A stretch of DNA of 64,000 nt from Lignipirellula cremea (GTDB taxonomy: Bacteria > Planctomycetota > Planctomycetia > Pirellulales > Pirellulaceae), in the NCBI RefSeq assembly GCF_007751035.1, contig NZ_CP036433.1, positions 6,491,001 through 6,555,000 of the forward strand. The letters are read 5' to 3'. Below, one piece after another: positions 11,778 through 19,997 of the stretch. The translations under genes and the position numbers were made by a program. Every line of letters starts with the position of its first letter. The first letter of the stretch is position 1. The notes under the pieces are model-generated. The model had not been told where the DNA came from and ran no database searches. It saw only the letters and a program-made list of their open reading frames with translations.

Positions 11778-12691
11778 GCGCCACTTCTTCTGCTTCGCTG
11801 CCGGTCGCCCGACCGGCCTGGCGAGTGCGTGCACTGGACTATCTGGAACTTGCCAAGCCGCGGATCGCGGTGCTGGTGCTGGCGACGGTGGCCGCCTCGG
11901 GTTATGTGGCCCGCTGGGGTCAGCCTGATCCCTGGCTGCTGTTGCATGCGATGCTGGGCGTGCTGCTGGTGGCTTCGAGCGCGAGCGGCTTGAACCAGTG
12001 GATCGAACGTCGTAGCGACGCGTTGATGAAGCGTACGGCCGATCGCCCGTTGCCCGCGGGTCGTCTGAGCGCCTCCGAGGTGATGGTTTTTTCGCTGACG
12101 TTACTTTTGGCGGGCGTGGGCTACCTGGCCTGGAGCACCAACCTGACGGCAGCCGGCCTGGGGCTGGTTACCTGGGTGCTGTACGTCCTGGTGTATACGC
12201 CGCTGAAACCGTTGACTTCGTTAAACACCTTGGCCGGAGCGATCCCAGGCGCCATGCCGGTGCTGATCGGCTGGGCCGCGGTTGGCGGTGAGCTGAATCC
12301 GTGGGTGGATCCCCGCGGTCTGGCGATTTTCCTGCTGGTGTTTGTGTGGCAGTTCCCGCACTTTATGGCGATTGCCTGGCTTTACCGAGAAGATTATTCC
12401 CGCGCCGGTCTGCAGATGCTGACGGTGGTGGATCCCAGTGGACGCCGCGCCGGCGTCCAGGCGGTGTTATGCGCCATGGCGCTGCTGCCGATCAGTTTTG
12501 TGCCGGCGCTCAGCACCCCGACCTCGGGCGTTTATCTGGTCGCCGCTTTCCTGCTGGGGGTTGGTCAACTGTTTTGCGCGGCGGCGTTTATGATGCGGCT
12601 TGACCGCACGTCGGCCCGCTGGCTGCTGAAGGCGTCGCTGATCTATTTGCCGCTGATGCTCGTGCTGTTAATGCTGCTGCCGCTCTTGTAA
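11774..12691 (+). CDS. ctaB: Protohaem IX farnesyltransferase (haem O synthase)
   Basis: A 305-residue UbiA-family prenyltransferase that adds a farnesyl chain to haem B, giving haem O for CtaA. The Asp-rich signature N-x3-R-x-D-x2-M-x-RT is present at about residues 76-90 (NQWIERRSDALMKRT), followed by DRPLPAGRL, and a second conserved segment WQFPHFMAIAWLYREDY is found at about 195. Nine hydrophobic helices can be counted. The ATG overlaps the end of ctaA, so both enzymes are made together. Confidence 0.96.
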   Translation: MSATSSASLPVARPAWRVRALDYLELAKPRIAVLVLATVAASGYVARWGQPDPWLLLHAMLGVLLVASSASGLNQWIERRSDALMKRTADRPLPAGRLSASEVMVFSLTLLLAGVGYLAWSTNLTAAGLGLVTWVLYVLVYTPLKPLTSLNTLAGAIPGAMPVLIGWAAVGGELNPWVDPRGLAIFLLVFVWQFPHFMAIAWLYREDYSRAGLQMLTVVDPSGRRAGVQAVLCAMALLPISFVPALSTPTSGVYLVAAFLLGVGQLFCAAAFMMRLDRTSARWLLKASLIYLPLMLVLLMLLPLL

Positions 12692-12715
12692 CTAAATAAA
12701 TTGCAAGCAAGAACC

Positions 12716-14197
12716 ATGGAACACGATACGCAATCCACCCCGTCGACACACGCGGCGCCCGCTGATTCCCATCACGAGGGCGACCACGGTCACGACGATC
12801 ATGGCCATATCAAGCTGGTTTATCAGCCTGCCTTGCCGATCCCCAATGGGAAGGTCTGTCTGTGGCTGTTCCTGTCGACCGAAATTATGTTCTTTGCGGG
12901 ACTGATCGGCGCCTACATTGTGTTGCGCTTTGGCGCCCCTCCGGGCACCTGGCCGCGGCCGCATACCGTGCATCTGGCGGAATGGATTGGCGCCGTGAAC
13001 ACGTTCGTGCTGATTGTTTCCAGCGTGACGATCGTCATGGCGTTTGAGTACGCCCGCCGCAACTCGCCCGAAGCGGCCAAAATGTGGCTGGCGGCCACGT
13101 TCGTGCTGGGTTCGGTGTTCCTTGGCGTCAAAGGTTACGAATACTCGCAAAAGTTTGCTCACGGCATCTATCCGATGAAGCCACACAGCTACCTTTATGA
13201 TCGGGCTGATATCCAGTACCTGTCGGCTGTCCGCTCCCGTCTGGGCGAGTTGATTGCGACCCACGACAAAGCGAACAACGACCAGGCCGCCCTGAAGAAG
13301 CGGATCGATGCCGGCGAAACGGGCCTGCAGGCCCAGTTTGACCGCCTGGCCGCCGGGGCGGAACTGCGTAACGAACAACTGAAGATCGCCAACGACATCC
13401 AGCGGAACGCGGTGCAGTGGGCCGAGCTGGAAGTCGTCTTTGATGACAGCGACACCCAGAAGCAGCTGGCCATTTCGCAACTGGCCTACCTGGTGTATCC
13501 GCTGCACGCCCCCGGACATGACTCGGGTCCGGCGCTCAAGGAGTTCATCAATGCGGAGCAGAAGCGTCTGCAGGGTCGGCTCACCAAACTCGCCGCCATG
13601 CAATCCGACAACGCCGAACAGGAAAAACGGGCCGCGCGTACGATCGAGCTGGAAGAGCAGCGTGAAAAACTGGAAGCCGAGATTGCTCCGCTGAAAGAGA
13701 ACGCCGCAGCGCCCGCCGAGACGGAGTCGGGCAACGAAGCGAACGAAGCGGCGCCTGACCTGGCGGCCTTGAATCAGAAACTGGAAGCCGTCAACGCGGA
13801 ACTGGCGACCCTGACCGCCGCCGAGACCCAGCCCAGCGATACGATCGCCGGCGACGCTCCCGGCCCGGCGCGGCTGGCCGACGCCATCGAACGCACGCGT
13901 GATCGCATTGCCTTTTTGCCGAAGTACGAAGACTACGGACATGGCCTCAACCATGAATACGCCTGGATGAAGCTGCCGATGCACATCCCCAGCGGCAATA
14001 CCTGGGCCAGCACCTACTTTTTGCTGACGGGCTTCCACGCCATCCACGTGGTGGTGGGGCTGATTGCCTTTGCGATTGCATTGTTCTGCTATCGGCTGGA
14101 CGCCAGCAAGGCGCACATCCTGGAAAACACGGGTCTATACTGGCACTTTGTTGACCTGGTGTGGATCTTCCTGTTTCCGCTGCTGTACCTGTTTTAA
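12716..14197 (+). CDS. coxC: Cytochrome c oxidase subunit III with large insertion
   Basis: A 493-residue protein, nearly twice the usual length of subunit III. Family helices are clear at residues 45-70, 84-108 and 120-142 and again from about 415 to the end ([17 protein letters not shown], then a final helix pair). Between them, residues about 160-405 form a hydrophilic, Lys/Glu/Ala/Gln-rich region with long coiled-coil stretches that has no counterpart in typical subunit III. The His-rich N-terminus ([13 protein letters not shown]) could bind metal. The ATG at 12716 is preferred over the TTG at 12701. The insertion is continuous in frame and ends exactly before a canonical helix, so it is not a frameshift artefact. 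Confidence 0.93.
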   Translation: MEHDTQSTPSTHAAPADSHHEGDHGHDDHGHIKLVYQPALPIPNGKVCLWLFLSTEIMFFAGLIGAYIVLRFGAPPGTWPRPHTVHLAEWIGAVNTFVLIVSSVTIVMAFEYARRNSPEAAKMWLAATFVLGSVFLGVKGYEYSQKFAHGIYPMKPHSYLYDRADIQYLSAVRSRLGELIATHDKANNDQAALKKRIDAGETGLQAQFDRLAAGAELRNEQLKIANDIQRNAVQWAELEVVFDDSDTQKQLAISQLAYLVYPLHAPGHDSGPALKEFINAEQKRLQGRLTKLAAMQSDNAEQEKRAARTIELEEQREKLEAEIAPLKENAAAPAETESGNEANEAAPDLAALNQKLEAVNAELATLTAAETQPSDTIAGDAPGPARLADAIERTRDRIAFLPKYEDYGHGLNHEYAWMKLPMHIPSGNTWASTYFLLTGFHAIHVVVGLIAFAIALFCYRLDASKAHILENTGLYWHFVDLVWIFLFPLLYLF

Positions 14198-14263
14198 AAA
14201 TCTGGCGTTTATTGATCGTTCGAAATTTTCGCTAGACTGTTGTTGCGTAATCAAGAGAGTCCC

Positions 14264-14737
14264 ATGGTCGATCCTTCCCACTACGCTACCCATCACGATG
14301 ATTCGCACGGCGGCTCGGCCCAGTACTGGTGGGTGTTCCTGGGCCTGCTCATGCTGACGGCGTGTTCAGTGATCATTGGCAACTCGCCGCTGATGAATTA
14401 CGAAACCATCGCCTGGACCAGCATGATGGCGGTCTCCATCTGCAAAGCCTTGCTGGTGATGCTGTACTTCATGCACTTGAAATGGGAAGCCAACTGGAAA
14501 TACGTGCTGACCATTCCCGCCAGCATGATGAGCCTGTTCCTGGTAGTGGCGCTTGTGCCCGATATCGGCATGCGTTACTACCACTACACCGACGCCCGCC
14601 TGTTGCACGCCTCTGAAGAGGACGCGCGTTACCGCGATGAACTGACCGGCGTGGTCCAATTGCCCGGCGAGCATGCTGCTGAACACGCTGATGAACATGC
14701 CGACGATAAAACGCACGACGACGCAGGCGGCCACTAG
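14264..14737 (+). CDS. coxD: Cytochrome c oxidase subunit IV, prokaryotic type
   Basis: A 157-residue small subunit with three hydrophobic helices at about residues 20-40, 50-72 and 83-103, the middle one with the pattern KALLVMLYFMHLKWE typical of the bacterial subunit IV family. The ATG at 14264 follows agagag. Both ends are His-rich (HHDDSHGG and HAAEHADEHADDKTHDD). It follows subunit III and closes the structural set of the oxidase. Confidence 0.92.
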   Translation: MVDPSHYATHHDDSHGGSAQYWWVFLGLLMLTACSVIIGNSPLMNYETIAWTSMMAVSICKALLVMLYFMHLKWEANWKYVLTIPASMMSLFLVVALVPDIGMRYYHYTDARLLHASEEDARYRDELTGVVQLPGEHAAEHADEHADDKTHDDAGGH

Positions 14738-14858
14738 GACTTTGACTTGACTGGCGTCGAGCGGGTCCCGCACGACCCGCGACAGGACACCAGGCTTCCT
14801 CCCGGGGCAGTCGCAGGACTTACCGCCTGGCGCGGCGCTCCTGAAATGGTAATTCGCC

Positions 14859-15806
14859 ATGACCGCCACGCCGGCGATTGAGATCTCGCAACTGTCGCAT
14901 CATTACGGCAAAAGGGCGGCCCTGTCCGATCTTTCGCTCACGATTGAACGGGGCGAAATCTTCGTTTTCCTCGGCCCCAATGGCGGTGGGAAAACAACCC
15001 TGTTTCGCGTGCTGTCAACGCTCATCCGGCCGCAACAAGGCAAGGCGACCGTGCTCGGCTTTGATCTGGCCAGGGAAACCATGGCGATCCGCCAGCGGCA
15101 GGGCATTGTGTTCCAGGCTCCCAGCCTGGACAAAAAGCTGACCGTCGCCGAAAACATCAATCAGCAGGCGGCCCTCTACGGCCTGTCAGGCGCCGAACTG
15201 AAACGCCGCCGCGAAGAGATGCTGGATCAGTTGGGACTGGCCGACCGGGCTGGCGAGCTGGCCGAGAAACTCTCAGGCGGTCTCCGGCGCCGGGTGGAGC
15301 TGGCCAAAGGGATGATCCATCGCCCGCCGCTGCTACTGCTTGATGAGCCCAGCACCGGTCTGGATCCCGGAGCGAGGAGCGATATGTGGGAGTATCTCCA
15401 GCGCGTCCGTCGGGAACAGGGCGTCACGATTGTGCTGACGACGCATCTGCTGGAAGAGGCCGACAAGGCCGATCGCATCGCCATTCTGAACGAAGGACAA
15501 CTGGTCGCCCTGGATCGTCCCGACGCGCTCCGCGCCACCGTGGGCGGCGATTCGCTCACCATCGAAACAGAGCAGCCGGCCGAACTGGCCCAGGCGATCA
15601 ATGAGCAGTTCGACCTGGGCGCCGCCGTGATGGAAAACGCCGTGCGGATCGAACAGGCCAGCGGACATCAATGGGTGGCTCGCCTGGTCGAGGCGTTCCC
15701 CGGCCGGATCCAGTCCGTGCGACTGGGGAAACCAACGCTGGAAGATGTATTCATCGATCGCACCGGCCATCGCTTTTGGCGCAGTCGCCTGGAGGATTCC
15801 GCATGA
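14859..15806 (+). CDS. ABC transporter ATP-binding protein
   Basis: A 315-residue ATPase: Walker A GPNGGGKTT at about residue 42, signature LSGGLRRRVELAKG at about 138, Walker B LLLLDEPSTGLDPG at about 158, and the H-loop in TTHLLEEAD. The C-terminal ~90 residues fit the DrrA/NatA-type group that pairs with ABC-2 permeases. Its stop overlaps the ATG of the permease. Its place between oxidase subunits and the SCO chaperone suggests a role in oxidase maturation, for example copper or protein export, but the substrate is unknown. Confidence 0.93.
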   Translation: MTATPAIEISQLSHHYGKRAALSDLSLTIERGEIFVFLGPNGGGKTTLFRVLSTLIRPQQGKATVLGFDLARETMAIRQRQGIVFQAPSLDKKLTVAENINQQAALYGLSGAELKRRREEMLDQLGLADRAGELAEKLSGGLRRRVELAKGMIHRPPLLLLDEPSTGLDPGARSDMWEYLQRVRREQGVTIVLTTHLLEEADKADRIAILNEGQLVALDRPDALRATVGGDSLTIETEQPAELAQAINEQFDLGAAVMENAVRIEQASGHQWVARLVEAFPGRIQSVRLGKPTLEDVFIDRTGHRFWRSRLEDSA

Positions 15807-16699
15807 CCCAGACAGCCGAGACTGCACCCAGCGGCATGCCGCGTCCCGCAACCCGACCGGCGGACGACAGCCCCGTCAAACCGCGGCCGTTCCTGGCCGC
15901 CTGGAGCCTGGCCTGGCGGGAGATCATCCGCTTTGTGCGGCAGAGGAACCGGGTGATCGGAGCGATCGTGCAGCCGGCGTTGTTCTGGGTGCTGTTCGGG
16001 GCCGGGTTTGACCGCTCGTTCGCCGCTTCGGCCCAGGGCGGAGCTTCGGGGCAGTCGTTCCAGGCGTATTATTTCCCGGGATCGCTGATGCTGATCCTGC
16101 TGTTCACTGCCATCTTTGCGACCATCTCCATCATTGAAGACCGGCGGGAGGGATTCCTCCAGGCGGTCCTCACGGCGCCGTTGCCGCGGTGGTCGATGGT
16201 GCTGGGCAAGGTGGCGGGGGGATCGCTGCTGGCCGTTTTTCAAGGCTTGATCTTTTTGCTGTTAGCGCTAACACTAGATATTGAGTGGAGCCTGACCCGT
16301 GTGCTGTTGCTGACTTTGCTGATGCTGGTTTCGGCCGTGGCGTTGACCTCGCTGGGATTTGTGATCGCCTGGCGGATGGAGTCGACGCAAGGCTTCCATG
16401 CGATCATGAGCGTGCTATTGATGCCAATGTGGCTGTTGTCGGGCGCCTTTTTCCCGATTCCTCCGGCCGGTGATGGAGCCAGCCTGGTGCAGCAGGGTAT
16501 GCATTGGCTGATGCGGTGCAACCCGCTGACTTACTGTGTGGCGGCGGCCCGGCGGCTGCTGTTTGACGGAGCAGCGCTCGACGCCTGGCAAACGCCCGAC
16601 CAGTGGGTTTGCTGGACAGTCGCCTGCCTGTTCGCCGTAACGATGTTTGCGGCCGCCTGCTGGATATCCGCCCAGCGTACATCTGGAGACCTGTTATGA
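15803..16699 (+). CDS. ABC-2 type transporter permease
   Basis: A 298-residue membrane partner of the preceding ATPase. The ATG at 15803 overlaps the ATPase stop by four bases; an upstream in-frame extension would overlap the ATPase gene for 130 bases and is rejected. Six hydrophobic segments follow a ~40-residue Pro-rich cytoplasmic start. The stretch IMSVLLMPMWLLSGAFFPIPP is the typical ABC-2 signature region. Its own stop overlaps the next ATG, so ATPase, permease and SCO protein form one translationally coupled unit. Confidence 0.92.
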   Translation: MTQTAETAPSGMPRPATRPADDSPVKPRPFLAAWSLAWREIIRFVRQRNRVIGAIVQPALFWVLFGAGFDRSFAASAQGGASGQSFQAYYFPGSLMLILLFTAIFATISIIEDRREGFLQAVLTAPLPRWSMVLGKVAGGSLLAVFQGLIFLLLALTLDIEWSLTRVLLLTLLMLVSAVALTSLGFVIAWRMESTQGFHAIMSVLLMPMWLLSGAFFPIPPAGDGASLVQQGMHWLMRCNPLTYCVAAARRLLFDGAALDAWQTPDQWVCWTVACLFAVTMFAAACWISAQRTSGDLL

Positions 16700-17589
16700 C
16701 CAAGATACTCGCCATCAGTGCGGCCTGTTTGTTCCTGGCGGCGGGCGTGCTGGCGCTGACGACCTTTGGCGTCATGCTGGGCCGCACCGACGCGCCGATG
16801 GCTTCGCAGATCCATGGCGCCGTGATGCACTACGAAGTGCCGGCCAGCGCCAATGTCGACCACCTGACCGAGTACGAATTGCTGGACCAGTCGGGCGCCA
16901 AATTCCTTTCCAAGAGCCTCGACGGCCACGTGCAGGTCGTCAGCTTTTTCTTCTCCCGTTGCCCCAGCATCTGCTACGTGCAGAACCAGGCCGTGGCCAA
17001 ACTGGCCAAAGAGTACGGCCCGCAAGGCGTCAGTTTCTTGAGCCTCACCTGCGATCCCGAGTACGATTCGCCTATGGTGCTGCAGCGGTATGCGGATCAT
17101 CTGTCGGCCAACCCGGCGCACTGGTCGTTCCTGACGGGCGACCTGATTTACATTCGCCGAATCGGCGCCGACATATACCGGCTGCCGGTCGAGTCGCAAA
17201 AGCACTCAGAGCGGTTGATGCTGATCGACAAATGGGGCAACATCCGCGGCGCTCTGGATTTCAAAACAGAGATGCCCCAGATCAAAGCACTGCTGACCCA
17301 GATGCTGGCCGAAACTGAAGAGCCCGACGTAGAACCGCTCATCAAAGCCAGACCTCCGCTGCGCGCCAAAACGGGTCTGCCCGAAGGAGAAGACGACGAA
17401 CCGGCTCCCGCCCCCGGCGCGCTTCATCCCGAAGAGCCGACTGAAGAAGAGCCGACTGAAGAAGAGCCGACTGAAGAAGAGCCGACTGAAGAAGAGCCGA
17501 CTGAAGAAGAGCCGACTGAAGAAGAGCCGACTGAAGAAGACCCGGCGCAGGACGAACCGCCGGCCCCGGTGCGATCCCCGGAAGCATAG
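16696..17589 (+). CDS. SCO1/SenC-family copper chaperone
   Basis: A 297-residue membrane-anchored thioredoxin-fold protein that delivers copper to the CuA site of oxidase subunit II. Residues 1-25 form the anchor. The copper ligands C89 and C93 (CPSIC) and H170 (QKHSERL) are present, and FLSLTCDPEYDSP is the usual family segment. After about residue 220 the protein has an acidic tail with seven exact EPTEE pentapeptides, which is not part of the SCO fold. The gene is coupled to the ABC permease by a four-base overlap and ends the respiratory cluster. Confidence 0.94.
   Translation: MTKILAISAACLFLAAGVLALTTFGVMLGRTDAPMASQIHGAVMHYEVPASANVDHLTEYELLDQSGAKFLSKSLDGHVQVVSFFFSRCPSICYVQNQAVAKLAKEYGPQGVSFLSLTCDPEYDSPMVLQRYADHLSANPAHWSFLTGDLIYIRRIGADIYRLPVESQKHSERLMLIDKWGNIRGALDFKTEMPQIKALLTQMLAETEEPDVEPLIKARPPLRAKTGLPEGEDDEPAPAPGALHPEEPTEEEPTEEEPTEEEPTEEEPTEEEPTEEEPTEEDPAQDEPPAPVRSPEA
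17434..17538 (+). repeat. Seven perfect 15-bp tandem repeats
   Basis: Seven identical copies of a 15-base unit encode the EPTEE repeats in the tail of the SCO protein. Complete identity, including silent positions, indicates recent expansion and a locus likely to vary in copy number between strains. Confidence 0.95.
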
Positions 17590-17606
17590 CTGACCGCGTC
17601 GCCCGC

Positions 17607-19130
17607 TTACGCGGATTCGCTTTCCTGCTCGGCTTCAAACACAGCGATCGCCATTTCCCGCAACCGGCCGTAGCAAACGCCGTCGGCGTGTTCCACCAGT
17701 GCATGCGGATCCTGTTTGTCGCACAGCTGAAACACAATCCGCAGGCTGCGCTGGGCCAGCCGCAAATCCTTGTTCCGTTGCAGTAGCGCCAGGTGGAAGT
17801 GCGCGATCGCACAGCTGCGGTCCAGGTACAGCGCCCGGCGCCAGGCTTTTTCGGCCTCGGCGAAATCCCCCGACTCTTCGCAGAAGCTGGCGTGCAGCAG
17901 TTGGGCCTCCACCGTCATGGGCGCTTCCCGCAGTGACTGCTCCACCATACCGCGGGCACGGGCGCTCTCCCCCATTTCCAGTAGCAGTTTGGCGTAACGC
18001 AGGCGCAGTTCGCCGCGTTGCTGCTCGCTGGCGATCCCGTCGATGAGCACTTCAGCTTTGGCGAAATGCTGCCGAGCTGCCGGCTCTTCGATCTGGCCCC
18101 ACAGGTCCGGTGGGCCTGGTTTCCCCGCAGCTCCGGCATGCACTGGCGACGGCCCGGATCCAGCGGCCCGCGTCTCGGGCAACGGAACCCAGTTGGGCAG
18201 GTCGGTCGCAAAGGCGCCAGGCGACTGCTGGTAGCGCACTTCCGCCAGGACAGGAGCGGGCAGGGCCGGCAAGGCGTCGAAATGCGGGGCGCCTTCCGAT
18301 ATTTTCTGGTACAGGGTCGCCTGCTCCATGCGACGAACGACAAAGCCTTCGCTGGGCGCCAGGTTCACTTCCGTTTCGCCCAGCAGCAACCAGCCGCCGG
18401 GACGCAAGGCGCCGCACATCCGCTGCAGAATCACCTGCGTCACGGCCGGTTTCAGATAGATCGAAACATTGCGGAACAGAATCAGATCCAGCCCCAGAGT
18501 GCCCGTGCTGGCAGAGGGGTAAACGTCTTTTACCAGATTCAAGTAAGCAAACCGCACGCAATCGCGGACACGCGGATTCAAAATATAGTCGTTCCCCTGG
18601 CGTTCAAAATAACGGGTGTCCTGCTGGATATCGGTCAGGCGAAAGGACCACGGTCGATACACGCCGCGGCGGGCCTTGTCGAGAAACGCCGGGTTCAGAT
18701 CGGTCGCCAGGACGGAAACATTCCAGCCGCTGTCGGGCCCCAGCAACTGGTCCATCAGGATCGCCAGGGAGTACGGCTCTTCCCCTCCAGCGCAGCCAGC
18801 CGACCACAGACGCACCTCGCGGCGATGCTGGTTATGGGCGAAAATGTCAGGCCCCACATGATCCCGCAGGGCGGCAAAATGGCTCGCGTTGCGGAAGAAG
18901 AACGACTCGCCGACGGTCAGCTGGGCGGTCAGACGCTCCAGGAACGGGGCCGACTCTAGCGCCTTGGGATCCAGCTTGAGCGCCTCCAGCAGGGAGACCT
19001 TGCGTAATCCATCCTGCAGACGGGTCAAGCGCGACCCGCTGAAATCCATCCCTGTTTCCCCTTCAATCCAAGGACGAAGCTGCTCGGCCTGTTCCAGGGT
19101 GCCGTCGCCCGGAGGGGGTTGGTGCTTCAT
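17607..19130 (-). CDS. CheR-type methyltransferase with TPR domain
   Basis: A 507-residue protein. Residues about 10-270 match chemotaxis receptor methyltransferases: LTVGESFFFR for the TNETxFFR motif, SAGCAGGEEPYSLAI for SAM binding, LATDLNPAFLDKARRGVY and ILFRNVSIYL. The second half, after a variable linker, has TPR-like helical repeats (about 345-490). CheR fused to TPR resembles WspC of Wsp-type chemosensory systems, which methylate a receptor controlling a signalling output rather than flagella. A CheW-like gene lies 32 bases upstream in the same direction. No CheA or receptor gene is in the window. Confidence 0.9.
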   Translation of the reverse strand: MKHQPPPGDGTLEQAEQLRPWIEGETGMDFSGSRLTRLQDGLRKVSLLEALKLDPKALESAPFLERLTAQLTVGESFFFRNASHFAALRDHVGPDIFAHNQHRREVRLWSAGCAGGEEPYSLAILMDQLLGPDSGWNVSVLATDLNPAFLDKARRGVYRPWSFRLTDIQQDTRYFERQGNDYILNPRVRDCVRFAYLNLVKDVYPSASTGTLGLDLILFRNVSIYLKPAVTQVILQRMCGALRPGGWLLLGETEVNLAPSEGFVVRRMEQATLYQKISEGAPHFDALPALPAPVLAEVRYQQSPGAFATDLPNWVPLPETRAAGSGPSPVHAGAAGKPGPPDLWGQIEEPAARQHFAKAEVLIDGIASEQQRGELRLRYAKLLLEMGESARARGMVEQSLREAPMTVEAQLLHASFCEESGDFAEAEKAWRRALYLDRSCAIAHFHLALLQRNKDLRLAQRSLRIVFQLCDKQDPHALVEHADGVCYGRLREMAIAVFEAEQESESA

Positions 19131-19162
19131 CGAAACCTCGCGTCCTTCGGTCGGCGGACCGC

Positions 19163-19642
19163 TCAGGCATGGGACTCGATGGCTTGTAATTGCGTTTTTT
19201 CTTCGGCCCCCAGTAACTGTTCCGGGTCCAACAAACGAATCACCTCGCCCTGGTAGTCGATCACGCCGGCGAAAAATCCGGCGGCCGCGCCGGCCTGTTC
19301 AGCGGAAAGAACGGCCGCGCCGTCAAGATCGATCAGGTCGAGCGCCTCGTCGACTTCGATGCCAAACAGGCGTTGATTGCAATAGACGCAGACAATCGGC
19401 GGTTCCAGCGGCCGTTTGCGTGGTACGCCCAGTCGCTCGCCCGCGTCGACAACCGGAATCAGATGGCCCCTTACAAACACGACTCCCAGGATAAACGGAG
19501 GCGCATGCGGAACGGGTTCGATCGGCAGGGCTGGCAGCACCTCTTCAATCGCGGCAATGGGAATCGCGTGCAAAGATTCGCCCAAGCGCACGGCGAGCGC
19601 CAATCCCACAGCCTTCGACAAACTGTCAGTGCTTTTGCTCAT
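19163..19642 (-). CDS. CheW-like coupling protein
   Basis: A 159-residue single CheW domain. The start ATG (complement of 19640-19642) is preferred over a more upstream frame extension that has no ribosome site. Typical patterns are present: LAVRLGESLHAIPIAAIEEVLP near the N-terminus and FILGVVFVRGHLIPVVDAGERLG in the middle. Such proteins couple receptors to CheA. It is transcribed just ahead of the CheR-TPR gene, and the two probably serve one chemosensory pathway. Confidence 0.88.
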   Translation of the reverse strand: MSKSTDSLSKAVGLALAVRLGESLHAIPIAAIEEVLPALPIEPVPHAPPFILGVVFVRGHLIPVVDAGERLGVPRKRPLEPPIVCVYCNQRLFGIEVDEALDLIDLDGAAVLSAEQAGAAAGFFAGVIDYQGEVIRLLDPEQLLGAEEKTQLQAIESHA

Positions 19643-19755
19643 TGCAGGGCGACGCGGCTTTCGATGAAACGGACCAGGACCTGATCCTGAAAAAGAAACC
19701 TGGCAGGCACCCAGGTCATCATAGCCGCCCCGATAACCGACCAGCAAGGCGCCAA

Positions 19756-19965
19756 ATGATCATTCCGACTCCCGAATTTGATCCGATGTACGCCCACGAC
19801 GGCATCCCCTTTGAGCAAAAAATGATCGCCTATATCGATCGTGAGTTTTCCGACCTGCTCGGCCCGCGACGCGCCTGGCTGCAGGAGCGGGGCGGACTCA
19901 ACAAGCTGGCCGCCTGTTACGGCAGCGACAGGATCGACGCCCCGGAGCTCCGCCGGGCCGGCTGA
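19756..19965 (+). CDS. Small hypothetical protein
   Basis: A possible 69-residue protein read divergently from the CheW gene. The ATG at 19756 has no strong ribosome site. The product is charged, without membrane segment or signal peptide (VIDREFSDLLGPRRAWLQ-like amphipathic stretch). I do not recognise a family. Codon use looks like that of neighbouring genes, which is the main reason to list it. Confidence 0.4.
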   Translation: MIIPTPEFDPMYAHDGIPFEQKMIAYIDREFSDLLGPRRAWLQERGGLNKLAACYGSDRIDAPELRRAG

Positions 19966-19997
19966 TGGGCGAGAAAAAGTCCTCCAGGTTTGCCCCG

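Noticed and set aside
17434-17538. CRISPR-like regular repeats
   Set aside because: The 15-bp units are contiguous, without spacers, and in frame within the SCO gene.
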